From UBA2377 sp964525935 (GTDB lineage Bacteria; Verrucomicrobiota; Verrucomicrobiia; Opitutales; Opitutaceae), in contig CAZGJZ010000002.1 of assembly GCA_964525935.1 (NCBI GenBank), positions 186,001 to 250,000 of the forward strand: a stretch of 64,000 nt of DNA, in the 5' to 3' direction. Below the pieces are notes generated by a model, which had not been told where the DNA came from, did no database searches, and saw nothing but the letters and a program-made list of their open reading frames with translations. Numbering within the stretch: position 1 is the stretch's first letter; each line of letters begins with the position of its first letter. Below are positions 9,001 through 17,497 of the stretch, piece after piece. Made by a program: the position numbers and the translations under genes.

Positions 9001-10623
9001 GTTTTGGGACAGCGTCACGCGCGAAGCGGCGAGCTGTTTCTCGAGGGCAGTCTGGCTGGCGGTGAGTTTGGCGATTTGCGCGGCTTGGGCTGCGGCGGAT
9101 TTTTCCGCGCCGGATTTCAGCTGGGCGTTTTCCTGCGCGAGGGTGGAAGCCGAGGCTTGGGCGGCGGAAAGTTTTTCGGTCGCTTGCGCGAGTTCCTGGC
9201 GAAGGGAAGTGAGGGCGGTTTTGGTGCCGGCGGCCTCCGTGGACTTGGCGGCGAGGGCGTCGCGCTCGGCGGTGAGCTGGGCGATTTGTGCGGTTTGGGC
9301 CGCGGCGGATTTTTCGGCAGCGGATTTCAGCTGGGCGTTTTCCTGGGTGAGGGCGGAGGAGGCGGTGAGGGCGGCGGCGAGCTTGGCGTTGGCCTGCGCG
9401 AGTTCCTGCTGGAGGGAGGTGAGGGCGGGTTTGCCGGCGTTGGCCTGCGTGACTTGGGCCGCGAGGGCGTCGCGTTCGGTGGTGAGCTGGGCGAGGGCCT
9501 GAGCTTGGGCGGTGAGTTTCTGGTTGGCGGAGTCGGCCGCGGCTTGCGCGGCCGCAACGGCGGCGAGGTTGGTGGTGTGGCCCGAGGTGGCGGCGGCTTG
9601 CGCGTGGGCGAGGTCGGCCTTGAGCTTTTCGTTTTCCTGCCACGCGGCGGCGACTTCGGCACTCAGCTGCCTTTTGTCGGCCTCGAGGGCGGCGAGATCG
9701 GTTTTTTGGGTGTTGGCGGCGGCGAGCGCCTGTTCGGCCGCAGCCGCGCGCTGGGTGAGTTCGGTTTCGCGGCCGAGGGCTTGGGCGACGCGGGCGGCGA
9801 TGACGTCGCGTTCGGCGGTGAGGCGTTCGATGGCGTGGGCTTGGGACGCGGCGAGGGTGGTGGCGTTGGCGGCGGTGGTGCCGGCGGTGGCTTGGGCGGC
9901 GGCGAGTTGCTGCTCGAGTGCGGTCTTGGCGGCGGTGAGTTGTGCGAGCTGTTCGCTCAGTGTGGCGGATTCGCGGCGGGATTGCTCGGCGAGGGCGCGG
10001 GCGGTGGAGAGTTCGGCGAGTTGGGCCTGGGCTTGCGCTAGAGCGTGCCGGGAGGTGGCGAGGGCTTGGTCACGCTGGGCGACAAGATCGAGGAGCTGCT
10101 GATTTTGGGCGACGAGGGCGGGATCGGCGGCGGGCGCGGTGTCGCGGGCCTCGCTGACGGGCGCGGATGGGGGGGCGCCGCGAACGGGAAGTGGAGCCGG
10201 GGTGGCTTCGGTGGCAGCGGCGAGGTCGGCGGCGGGGCTGGTTTTGTCCGATTCCTGGCGGTTGTCGGGCTGGTCTTTTTTCCGGAGGAGGCCGGTGGGC
10301 GTGTTGACGGATTTGCTGCGGCGCTCTTCGAGGAGCTGTTTGCCCTCGGCGAGCTGGGCGGGGGAAATCTCGGCGAGGAGCTGGCGGAGGGCCTTGCCGG
10401 TCATGCCGTTTTCCTCGGCGAGCGTGAGCCAGACGTAGGCCTGGGGCAGGTCGCGGCTGTTTACGTAGGCGAGGCCGAGATTGTATTGGGCGATGGAGTT
10501 GCCGCGCTCGGCCTTGGCGCGCAGGGAGGAGTTCTCAGGCGCGTCGGCCGCGGACATCGCGGGAGCGAAAAAGGTGCAGGACAATGCGAGCAGAAGGGCG
10601 CGGCGGCGGAAAGGGGCGGACAT
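6073..10623 (-). CDS. Giant exported Sel1/coiled-coil/LysM protein, 1516 aa
   Basis: The ATG at 10623 opens a Sec signal peptide (RRRALLLALSCTFFAPAMSA, cleavage probably after AMSA); the frame upstream of it is discounted. Residues about 35-110 resemble Sel1/TPR repeats (NSIAQYNLGLAYV). Residues about 200-1400 are one continuous Ala/Gln/Glu/Leu coiled coil containing at least four imperfect repeats of about 100-120 residues built on LTAERDTLAAQ, ALxSLRQELAQA and LTQENAQLK. The last 50 residues are a LysM domain (THTVAAGETLSGIARQYYG). A rod this long could span the periplasm and bind peptidoglycan at its C-terminus. It follows glpK by 86 bp and precedes two smaller LysM paralogues. Confidence 0.82.
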   Translation of the reverse strand: MSAPFRRRALLLALSCTFFAPAMSAADAPENSSLRAKAERGNSIAQYNLGLAYVNSRDLPQAYVWLTLAEENGMTGKALRQLLAEISPAQLAEGKQLLEERRSKSVNTPTGLLRKKDQPDNRQESDKTSPAADLAAATEATPAPLPVRGAPPSAPVSEARDTAPAADPALVAQNQQLLDLVAQRDQALATSRHALAQAQAQLAELSTARALAEQSRRESATLSEQLAQLTAAKTALEQQLAAAQATAGTTAANATTLAASQAHAIERLTAERDVIAARVAQALGRETELTQRAAAAEQALAAANTQKTDLAALEADKRQLSAEVAAAWQENEKLKADLAHAQAAATSGHTTNLAAVAAAQAAADSANQKLTAQAQALAQLTTERDALAAQVTQANAGKPALTSLQQELAQANAKLAAALTASSALTQENAQLKSAAEKSAAAQTAQIAQLTAERDALAAKSTEAAGTKTALTSLRQELAQATEKLSAAQASASTLAQENAQLKSGAEKSAAAQAAQIAKLTASQTALEKQLAASRVTLSQNESALAAAKADAESATKKLAAQTQALAQLTTERDTLAVQATKASADKPALASLRQELAQANEKLAAALTASTAVTQENAQLKAAAEKSTAEKSAIIAQATQLAFDKTALEKQLAASRATQSQDESALAAAKTNADSASKKLAAQTQALAQLTAERDTLSAQVAKTSADKSALASARQELGQSSEKLAAALAASQALTQENAGLKADLEKLSAEKSTLTASLAATAQKQRDAAALTVQVAQLTTERDTLAAQATEAAARTTELTRRLTAAESSVVTKNQELKDTVAKAESRVAQLTAEQTRLQAALAAASDQAGGSAKISAELAATRKELAQLQADHTAATEASAEAGRALAARNRELEAAATGHAQALTAAQSAADLAAKQSTTQLQALERLTAERDSLAAKVTAATKHEADLSKKAFLAEQALAASRATKSQDESAAAAAKADIESANQKIAALTAAQQQLTTELATATAAKDEAAKALADSSAELATLRVAASRFSADDYRKLQQQVQDATTEGRALAAKNQELEDIASQRGRALTEAQQALAQVRVQMDELSLEQKRLNASLSSESANHSDAAKLAAELSAARADADQVRRQAGSLTTQIAELNTAKTSLEQQLAAAKSASGASAAAARELAAAQAAVETANRQSAAQAQIIAKLNADRDRLTGQATEAAARVTELSQRLAATEQSLAASQAAARQAAAANATPPAALTSLRQELAATEEKLATALNSFSLLQRDNEQLKAGLEKSAATLATAEQNARELDSERATLRQQLTELSTRPAPAVQTPDPALADTEAKLATALRSYSLLQEENDRLKAGADKLAADKSALETQLAGTTSQAAGLSEQLTTTSATAAQAEILRTQLRQLQDQHNATLAENSQLRTRLAIAAPSPGSVLAVPTRPGTPAAVASATPAAAPAPVAPAPRTHTVAAGETLSGIARQYYGSGSRWPEILEANRAVLANERSLSIGMQLRIP

Positions 10624-10709
10624 CAGGGAGAGCGTGGATGAAAGCGGTCGCCAACTCAACCTGAACCATGAGCGGAACCGGTTTTGACGGGAGTTTGACT
10701 GCGAAGGAT

Positions 10710-12203
10710 TTAGCGGCGGCCGGGGCTCTTGGTGCGCTCGACGGCGCGGTGCCAGCCGGCTTGAAGGGCGCGCATGGCGGCGGCGGGGGCGGTGGGGCGG
10801 AAAACGCGGTCGGCAGTCCACTGGCGGGAAATTTCGGCGCGGTTTTTCCAGAAACCCACGGCGAGGCCGGCGAGGTAGGCGGCGCCGAGGGCGGTGGTCT
10901 CGGTGGTGCGGGGGCGGACGACGGGCACGCGCAGGAGGTCGGCTTGAAACTGCATGAGCGTGGCGTTGGCCGTGGCGCCGCCGTCGACGCGAAGCTCGCG
11001 GAGTTTTATTTTCGCGTCGGCCTGCATGGCGTGGATGAGGTCAGCGCTCTGGCAGGCGATGCTTTCGAGCGCGGCGCGGGCGAGGTGGCCGGCGGTGCTG
11101 CCGCGGGTGAGGCCGGAGAGCGTGCCGCGCGCGGCGGGATCCCAGTGCGGCGCGCCGAGGCCGGCGAACGCGGGGACGAGGTAGACGCCGCCGTTGTCGG
11201 GGACGGTGGCGGCGAGCTTTTCAACGTCGGCGCTGCAAGCGATGAGCCCGAGGCCGTCGCGCAGCCATTGGACGACGGCGCCGCCGATGAAGACGGAGCC
11301 TTCGAGCGCGTATTCGGTTTTGCCGCCGAGGCGCCAGGCGACGGTCGTGAGAAGATTGTGCCGGGAGACGACGGGTTTTTCGCCGGTGTGGAGCAGCAGG
11401 AAACAGCCGGTGCCGTAGGTGTTCTTGGCCATGCCGGGAGACCAACACGCCTGGCCGAAGAGCGCGGCCTGTTGATCGCCCGCCATGCCGGCGATGGGCA
11501 CGCCGCGGAGCGCGGGGACGGCGGAGACTTCGCCGAAGACCTCGCTGTTGCCGCGGACGCCGGGCAACACTTCGCGCGGGATGCGCAGGAGTCGGAGCAA
11601 TTCGTCGTCCCAGTCGCCGGTGCGAAGATTGAGGAGGAGCGTGCGCGAGGCGTTGGAAATGTCGGTGGCGTGGACGCGGCCGCCGGTGAGTTGCCAGAGC
11701 AGCCAGGTGTCGACGGTGCCGAAGGCGAGTTCGCCGCGGCCGGCGCGACGGCGGGCGCCGGGGATGCGATCGAGGAGCCAGGCGAGCTTGGTGCCGGAGA
11801 AATACGGGTCGAGCAGCAGCCCGGTGCGCTGGCGAAAGGTGGGCTCGAGGCCGCGGCGTTTCAACGCGGCGCAGGCGGCGGCGGTGCGACGGTCCTGCCA
11901 GACGATGGCGGGGTAAAGCGGCCGGCCGGTGCGGCGATCCCAGAGCAAGGTGGTTTCGCGCTGGTTGGTGAGGCCGAGGGCGGCGACGTCGCGGCCGGTA
12001 AGATTGGCCTTGGCGAGCGCGCCGAGGGCGGTGAGCCGGGTGCTTTCCCACAGATCGTGCGGGTCGTGCTCGACCCAACCGGGCTGCGGGTAGTGCTGGG
12101 GAAACTCCTGCTGCGCGGTGGCGCGCGCCCGGCCGCGGTGGTCAAACACGATGGCGCGCGACGACGTGGTGCCTTGGTCGAGCGCGAGGACGTAGCGGGG
12201 CAT
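10710..12203 (-). CDS. glpK: Glycerol kinase
   Basis: The 497-residue product has the normal GlpK length. The start MPRYVLALDQGTTSSRAIVF is the FGGY-kinase phosphate-binding motif of GlpK; the segment NQRETTLLWDRRTGRPLYPAIVWQDRR and a C-terminal GLTRGSTAGHLARAALESIA region are also diagnostic. It phosphorylates glycerol to sn-glycerol 3-phosphate with ATP in the cytoplasm. No glpF or glpD is adjacent. The 5' leader contains a copy of the six-fold palindrome (12264-12288) in gene-sense orientation, about 60 bp before the start codon, which could form an RNA hairpin in the leader. Confidence 0.97.
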   Translation of the reverse strand: MPRYVLALDQGTTSSRAIVFDHRGRARATAQQEFPQHYPQPGWVEHDPHDLWESTRLTALGALAKANLTGRDVAALGLTNQRETTLLWDRRTGRPLYPAIVWQDRRTAAACAALKRRGLEPTFRQRTGLLLDPYFSGTKLAWLLDRIPGARRRAGRGELAFGTVDTWLLWQLTGGRVHATDISNASRTLLLNLRTGDWDDELLRLLRIPREVLPGVRGNSEVFGEVSAVPALRGVPIAGMAGDQQAALFGQACWSPGMAKNTYGTGCFLLLHTGEKPVVSRHNLLTTVAWRLGGKTEYALEGSVFIGGAVVQWLRDGLGLIACSADVEKLAATVPDNGGVYLVPAFAGLGAPHWDPAARGTLSGLTRGSTAGHLARAALESIACQSADLIHAMQADAKIKLRELRVDGGATANATLMQFQADLLRVPVVRPRTTETTALGAAYLAGLAVGFWKNRAEISRQWTADRVFRPTAPAAAMRALQAGWHRAVERTKSPGRR

Positions 12204-12263
12204 GGCGGCAGCGTGGGCCGACGCACCGGCGCGGGCAAGCGCAGGCGGGTTCGGGCGAAATGG

Positions 12264-12288
12264 GTTTGTAACCTAATAGGTTACAAAC
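12264..12288 (-). repeat. Dispersed palindrome copy 1 (glpK leader)
   Basis: GTTTGTAACC-TAATA-GGTTACAAAC, a perfect 10-bp stem with a 5-nt loop. Read on the minus strand the loop is TATTA. It lies upstream of glpK; no T-tract follows, so it is not a standard terminator. Confidence 0.85.
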
Positions 12289-12472
12289 GGGCTGGGCGGT
12301 GTGGGGGCGGTGCGGCGGTTGGGGCCGCCTTCGCCAGGCCGGCGGCGCGACAAGGCTTGGCTCGGCGGCGGCAGTCGTCAGCATGCGGGGTGGTGCCAGC
12401 GCAGGCTGCGGCGGGGCATTTCGGGTGAACTTTTAGGAAAACCCCGAGTCTGAGCGCCAACTGACTACTGCC

Positions 12473-12898
12473 ATGAACACCACCACCAAACACCACCTGA
12501 CTTTCACCGCATTGGCGGCCGCCCTGCTGCTCGGCGGCTGCGCCACCGACCCGGGCTCCACGGTGACGCAGGACTCGACGAAATACACGATCGAGAGCAC
12601 CGAGAAATTTGCGCGCCTCGACAAGGCCACGCAGGCGGCCGTGAGTTGCACCGGCCTGCAGGAGCGGCTGCTGCCCGATGGGCGGATGGAGGTGGTCGCC
12701 AGCGTGCGCAACAGCAGCGCGGCGCCGCTGCGCGTGCAGGTCAACTGCGTGTTCAAGGACGGGCAGGGCTTCACGACCGGCGACGAGACGGCTTTTCAGA
12801 ACCTGACGCTGGCGGAAAATTCCACCGAGGCGGTGCGCTTCACCGCGGCGAACCGCGAGGCGAAAAATTACACGATCCGTGTGCGACAGGCGCGGTGA
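12473..12898 (+). CDS. YcfL-like lipoprotein (DUF1425)
   Basis: The 141-residue protein starts with a lipoprotein signal whose lipobox is LLGGC (Cys near residue 23). The mature part resembles YcfL/DUF1425: a central segment with LPDGRMEVVASVRNSSAAPL, then VQVNCVFKDGQGF and a C-terminal NREAKNYTIRVR strand, forming a beta-sandwich. YcfL proteins are periplasmic lipoproteins often found beside LpoB, but no lpoB is visible here, so the role is open. It is monocistronic, facing away from glpK, with no clear terminator before the response-regulator gene. Confidence 0.75.
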   Translation: MNTTTKHHLTFTALAAALLLGGCATDPGSTVTQDSTKYTIESTEKFARLDKATQAAVSCTGLQERLLPDGRMEVVASVRNSSAAPLRVQVNCVFKDGQGFTTGDETAFQNLTLAENSTEAVRFTAANREAKNYTIRVRQAR

Positions 12899-13053
12899 AA
12901 CGCGGCGGCCCGGGCGCGGAGCCGGCGCGGACCGGGAAGGGTTTGCCGGTTGAAGCGAGCCGGCGCATGGGGAGGTTTGCGCGGGTGAGTTGAGGTTCAT
13001 TACCCACGGCGCAAAACTTGAACTGCTTGCGGGGCGGGCCTACGGCTCGATAC

Positions 13054-13716
13054 ATGCGGGCGGCGGTCATCGAAGATCAAACGCTTATGCGCGACTACCT
13101 CATCGCGCTGCTGCGCAAGCACGTCGGCGCGACGGAGATCGTGGGCATCGGCTCGATGAAGGAACTGGCGGCGCAGGAGGCGGCGCTGCGCGGGGTCGGG
13201 CTCATCCTGCTCGACATCGACCTCGGGGACGGCACGACGCTCGACTGGGTGCTGGAGCGCGCGGCGCGCGGCGAGACCGGCGCGATGGTGGCGATCAGTT
13301 CGATCGGCGCGCAGTTTCCCTTTAAGAAAATCCAGAGCGCCGGGATCAGCCTCGCGCACAAAAACGACAGCGAGAAGGAAATCGTCGACATCATCCAGCG
13401 GACGCTGAGCGGTGGGACGGTGATTTCGAAACGCGTGATGGAGGTCATGTCCGCGGGCGCGCGCGACCCGCAGTCGCCGCTCAAATTACTCGGGCCGAAG
13501 GAGCAGCAGATCCTCGGGTTGCTGGGGCAGCGGCTGTCCAACGACGAGATCGCGGAGATCCTCGGCAGCGCGCCCAACACCGTGGCCGATCACCGCAAGC
13601 GCATCATGCGCAAGCTCGACTTGCACAACATCGAGGGGCTGATCGATTTTGCGATCCGCCATGGCGTCGTCTTCGATTCGAAGGCGGCGGCGGCGAAGGC
13701 CTCGCTCAAGCCTTGA
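13054..13716 (+). CDS. Response regulator, REC plus LuxR-type HTH
   Basis: The product is taken from the ATG at 13054 (220 aa), because residues before it do not belong to the REC fold. The receiver domain spans about 1-120, with acidic residues E7/D8 and the likely phosphoacceptor D54 in LILLDIDLGDG. The output domain (about 145-205; LGPKEQQILGLLGQRLSNDEIAEILG and VADHRKRIMRKL) is a NarL/LuxR helix-turn-helix. It is a DNA-binding two-component regulator. Its 3' end overlaps by 11 bp the 3' end of the convergent hybrid kinase gene, and it is close to the peptide/YcaO operon, so it is a plausible partner of one of the two kinases; that pairing is inference. Confidence 0.9.
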   Translation: MRAAVIEDQTLMRDYLIALLRKHVGATEIVGIGSMKELAAQEAALRGVGLILLDIDLGDGTTLDWVLERAARGETGAMVAISSIGAQFPFKKIQSAGISLAHKNDSEKEIVDIIQRTLSGGTVISKRVMEVMSAGARDPQSPLKLLGPKEQQILGLLGQRLSNDEIAEILGSAPNTVADHRKRIMRKLDLHNIEGLIDFAIRHGVVFDSKAAAAKASLKP

Positions 13717-16700
13717 GGCGCGACTGCGTGGCGCTGATTTCCTCGGCGGCGAAAATCAGCAGGCGGGTGACCGCGCCCCAGTCGGCGCGGTCGGAGGCTT
13801 CCTCGAGGAGGCCGGCCTGTTCGGCGGCGGTTTCCTCGCCGGCCTGGAGCAGCAGGCCGCGCAGGGCGTGCGCCTCGGTGGCGGTGCGCGGGTCGTGGAG
13901 GCGCGCCATGGTGGCGACGCCCTGCCACTTGCGGGCGATGTCGGCGGCCAGCTGTTCGGCGGAAGGGGCGATGTCGCCGAGCGAGGCCAGCGGATTGGCG
14001 GCGCCGGCGTAGGTGTGCGTATCGAGCGAGCGTTTCGGCCGCAGGCCCTCGGAGAGGCCGCGGATCACGCGCTCGAGTTTTTCCTTGGTCACGGGCTTGG
14101 TGACAAAACCGGTCATGCCGGCGGCGCGCGCCTCATCGAGCTTTTCCTTGGTGGAGTAGGCGGTGACGGCGACGATGGGCGGCGTGGGGAGCGGGAGGAG
14201 TTTGACGAGCTGGCGGCAGAGCGTGCCGCCGTCGGTGTCGGGCAGGCGCCAGTCGGTCAGCACGAGGTCGTATTGCTGGGAGCCGGCGAGCTTGAGCGCG
14301 CTGGCGCCGTCGGCCGCCCAGTCGACCGTGTAACCGAGCGCGCGCAGCACGTGGCCGAGGGCGAGGCGGTTGTAATCCTCGTCCTCGATGGCGAGGGCGC
14401 GCGAGACGGTGTCGGGCAGGCCGGGCGCCACGGCGGGCGGCTGCGCGTTGACGAGCGTGAGCTCGAGCGCGAACTCGGTGATGCCTTCGCGGCTCGCCGC
14501 GGTGATGCGGCCGCCCATCGCGTGCGCGAGCCGGCGGCAGACCGCAAGGCCGAGACCCGAACCCGGGATGCTGCCGGTGTTGGTGCCGCGCTGGAATGAC
14601 TCGAACAGCCGGGAAAGTTCCTCGGGCGGGATGGTGGGTCCGCTGTTGCGCACGGCGAGGCGGAGGCGGGTGCGCCCGGCGCCCGCGGAGACGAGACGCA
14701 CGTCAACGCCGGCCTCGCGGGGCACGCCGTATTTGAGCGCGTTGGAAATCAGGTTGCACACGATCTGGCGGATCTTGCCCGAATCGCCGTGGAGCCACGC
14801 CGGCTGCTCCACGGGCGGCAAGATGCAGGACGTGAGCTCGGGATCCATCGCGCGCGCGGCCTCCTCGACCAGGGAGCGGATTTCGAAATCGACGTTGGTG
14901 AGCGTGACCTGGCCGCGCTCGATGCGGGAGAAGTCGAGGATGTCGTCGAGCATCGAGCGCAGCTGGTCGGCGCAACCGCCGAGGGTGCGGACGAGGATTT
15001 TTTCCCGCGGGCCGACCTCGCGGTCGGCGAGCATCGCGCAGATGCCGACGACGCCGTTGAGCGGGTTGCGGATTTCGTGGCTGATGCTGGCGAGGAACTC
15101 TTCCTTCACGGCGCTGGCCTTGCGCAGTTGCTCGGTGCGTTCGCTGACGTGGGCCTCGAGCTCGAGGTTGCGGCGCTTGAGCGCGCGCGTGCGCCAGCGG
15201 ACGAGCGCGAGGATGAGGCCCGCCAGCGCGGCGGCGTGGAGCGGCCAGGCCCACCAGCGCAGCCACAGCGGCCACGGGCGGAAGACGGTGATGGTTCTTT
15301 CGGTGACGAGTCCGTTGCGCTCGGCTTGCAGGGTGACGGACGTCTCGCCCCAGGCGACGGGCAGTTGGAAACCGGCACCGGGCCGGAGGGTTTCCCAATT
15401 GCCCTCGCCGGCGCGCAAACGCGTGAAGGTGGCGGGCGCGGGGGCGAGGTCGAAAGCGCGGTAGGAGACGCCCGCGTGATCCTGCGTCGAGCTCTTCAGG
15501 CGCACCTCGCCAGCACCTGCGGCGTCGGTCCATGACCAGGCGGCCGAGGGCGGGGCGGAGGTGGCGAGGGGGAGGCGCACGCGGATGACCCCGCGCGGTC
15601 CGGCGGCGAAGAAGAACTCGTCGGTGGCGGCGATTTTTTCCGCGCCGATATCGGCGAGGCCGGGAATTTCCAGCGGCCGCCAGAACTTGCCTTCCAACAG
15701 GCCGACGACGGGATCGCGATCCGGCCGCGTCACGAGCACGGCGAGGCGATTCTGCACCATCGCGGCGTCCCGCGGGTTGCCCCAGGTGATCTGGCCGAGG
15801 CTGTTCGCATCGGAGTCGAGGATCGTGCCGTCCCAAAAAAGCAGGACGACCTTGCCGGGGCGGACTTCGCGGACCGCCGCGCGGCCGGAGCCGAGCTGGT
15901 TGAGGATTTTTCCCTCCGGTGAAACGACCTGCACGCCTTCGCTGGCCGTGCCGACGAGGAAGTTCCGGCCGTCGGAGGCGAGGGTGCCGGGGACGCCCGA
16001 AACCGGCACGAAGCTGGACTGGCCCGTGGCAGAAAGGAGAGTGATCCCGGCATCTTGCGAGGCCGCGGCGACGTCAGCGCCGACACTCAATCCATAGACG
16101 TAGGGATCGTGCAGAGGCGTGCTTTGTCCTTGGAAGGTCAATGTAGACCGGTCCATGCCCGCGCCGTGTGGTGATGGCCAATGCACGGCAGATTTTACAG
16201 GGCCGTTTTCTTCCAGATTGTAGGTTTCGGTGGGTGTAACCACCAGCGCCTGCCCGCCGTTGGTCTGCAAATCCAAGACAACATTACTTTTTAGGTTCGT
16301 GTAGGATACTTTCCATGGATCGCTCACCATGTTTGCGCCATGGGCGGTGCCCATGAAGAAACTGGATCCCACGCGGTTGAAATAGTAAATTTCCCCATAG
16401 CTATTCCAAGTCGTGAGCAGGAGACTGTTTTGCTTATCGATGACATGCACGCCGGCGCCAAAAGTCGGGACGAGAATCCAAGCGCCCGTATCAACGACTC
16501 CAACGATACCGCCTTTACGCAGGAACTTATTTAACTCGTAGAACGCAGAGGCGTCGCGGCGGCTATCTTGCAGGCCCTTGTCGCTTATCCGGTAATTTCC
16601 GTCTTCCCAGTAGAGCACTTGTTTTTGGGTAGCGGGGAAATCGGCGGCGTCGACCAAGCCTTGCGCGGTCCACATGAGGGGCGCTCTATCCGGCACGCTA

Positions 16701-17215
16701 ACGATCAAATTTCCGTTCAGGCGGAGCAAACGGGAGGGGCCCTTGGCAGTGGTTGCGGGAACTATCAGCCGAAGGGTTGAGCCATCCTTGTTTATTTTCC
16801 ACACTCCATCGGTGCCCGACATGAGCCAACCTTCCGGGATGGATTCAGCGCATTGGTTTTCGCCTTTTAAGGCAGGGATGGGGCGGAGGAGGGATTCGCC
16901 TTGCGTGTGGAAAGCCGCGAAGCCCTGACCCACCACCAGCAGTTTTCCATGCGCGGCGTTCACCGCCCGCACGGCCTGGCCATTGGGCGTTGCAGTAATA
17001 TCCCAGTTGCCCAGTGGAGTGCCTAATGCCAAACCGCCTTCGAAGCCGACGGCTAGACGCCCATCGTCAAGGGGTTGCACCAACCAAATGGGTTTTCCGA
17101 AGAGGGCATCGGGCAGCTTGATCGGGGAAACCAAGGGTTCAAAGGCAGCCGCCCGGAGGGATAAAAATCCGACCGCAAGCAAAAAAACCACCCTATTTGG
17201 GATGAGTCGGCCCAT
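13706..17215 (-). CDS. Membrane hybrid histidine kinase with propeller-type sensor, REC and HPt
   Basis: ATG at 17215 gives a signal peptide or membrane segment (RVVFLLAVGFLSLRAAA) and 1169 residues. Residues about 25-640 look like a periplasmic beta-propeller plus Y_Y_Y-like sensor. One membrane helix lies near 660-678 and is followed by a coiled coil. The HisKA motif SHEIRNPLNG places the phospho-His at 713; ATPase motifs are NLISNALKYG (about 819) and GSGLGLAVCRRL (about 880). A REC domain has its Asp at 988 (LTDWRLP), and a C-terminal HPt domain has its His at 1116 (AHALRG). This is a full phosphorelay in one chain, and the external ligand is unknown. The gene is divergent from the peptide/YcaO operon across 60 bp and converges on the response-regulator gene. 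Confidence 0.92.
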   Translation of the reverse strand: MGRLIPNRVVFLLAVGFLSLRAAAFEPLVSPIKLPDALFGKPIWLVQPLDDGRLAVGFEGGLALGTPLGNWDITATPNGQAVRAVNAAHGKLLVVGQGFAAFHTQGESLLRPIPALKGENQCAESIPEGWLMSGTDGVWKINKDGSTLRLIVPATTAKGPSRLLRLNGNLIVSVPDRAPLMWTAQGLVDAADFPATQKQVLYWEDGNYRISDKGLQDSRRDASAFYELNKFLRKGGIVGVVDTGAWILVPTFGAGVHVIDKQNSLLLTTWNSYGEIYYFNRVGSSFFMGTAHGANMVSDPWKVSYTNLKSNVVLDLQTNGGQALVVTPTETYNLEENGPVKSAVHWPSPHGAGMDRSTLTFQGQSTPLHDPYVYGLSVGADVAAASQDAGITLLSATGQSSFVPVSGVPGTLASDGRNFLVGTASEGVQVVSPEGKILNQLGSGRAAVREVRPGKVVLLFWDGTILDSDANSLGQITWGNPRDAAMVQNRLAVLVTRPDRDPVVGLLEGKFWRPLEIPGLADIGAEKIAATDEFFFAAGPRGVIRVRLPLATSAPPSAAWSWTDAAGAGEVRLKSSTQDHAGVSYRAFDLAPAPATFTRLRAGEGNWETLRPGAGFQLPVAWGETSVTLQAERNGLVTERTITVFRPWPLWLRWWAWPLHAAALAGLILALVRWRTRALKRRNLELEAHVSERTEQLRKASAVKEEFLASISHEIRNPLNGVVGICAMLADREVGPREKILVRTLGGCADQLRSMLDDILDFSRIERGQVTLTNVDFEIRSLVEEAARAMDPELTSCILPPVEQPAWLHGDSGKIRQIVCNLISNALKYGVPREAGVDVRLVSAGAGRTRLRLAVRNSGPTIPPEELSRLFESFQRGTNTGSIPGSGLGLAVCRRLAHAMGGRITAASREGITEFALELTLVNAQPPAVAPGLPDTVSRALAIEDEDYNRLALGHVLRALGYTVDWAADGASALKLAGSQQYDLVLTDWRLPDTDGGTLCRQLVKLLPLPTPPIVAVTAYSTKEKLDEARAAGMTGFVTKPVTKEKLERVIRGLSEGLRPKRSLDTHTYAGAANPLASLGDIAPSAEQLAADIARKWQGVATMARLHDPRTATEAHALRGLLLQAGEETAAEQAGLLEEASDRADWGAVTRLLIFAAEEISATQSRLKA

Positions 17216-17275
17216 CTGAAAGAGGGGGATTTTTCGCAGGGTAAATGGATCTGCGCAACGCGATACTCCGGGGGT

Positions 17276-17488
17276 ATGAAAAAACTTACTTCTCTCACGA
17301 TCCTGTTCAGCAGCGCCCTGGCTACCGTTCTGATGGCGGTTGGCATGACGGAAATGGCCCAAAAGCTTGATCCCGTTGCGCAGAAATCCCTGACCATCTC
17401 GACGATGCAAACGGGCGATGTCGCGGCTTTGCCCTGTGTTGCCTGCGAGGCTCCGGCCTTGGAAGGCACCGTTGATATTGTCGCCTAA
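17276..17488 (+). CDS. Small secretory-type peptide, 70 aa; candidate YcaO substrate
   Basis: The 70-residue protein begins with MKKLTSLTILFSSALATVLM, a positively charged hydrophobic leader like a Sec signal. The remainder is short and polar and ends in a segment with TMQTGDVAALPCVACEAP, with cysteines at 54 and 57, followed by ALEGTVDIVA. No known family is recognised. Its stop is only 9 bp before the YcaO-like gene on the same strand, making it the first gene of a four-gene operon. Cys, Ser and Thr near the C-terminus would suit a peptide modified by YcaO, but a Sec-type leader is not usual for such substrates. An ordinary small exported protein, or an unmodified pheromone precursor, remains possible. 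A GGGGG run directly precedes the ATG; spacing is short for a ribosome site. Confidence 0.65.
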   Translation: MKKLTSLTILFSSALATVLMAVGMTEMAQKLDPVAQKSLTISTMQTGDVAALPCVACEAPALEGTVDIVA

Positions 17489-17497
17489 TTCGCGCCC

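Noticed and set aside
5950..10041. Several long plus-strand frames across the giant LysM gene
   Set aside because: Repetitive Gly/Glu/Val-rich shadows of the Ala/Gln/Leu coiled coil on the minus strand.
10668..12428. Long plus-strand frame of 586 codons over glpK
   Set aside because: Shadow of glpK, whose product matches the family across its whole length.
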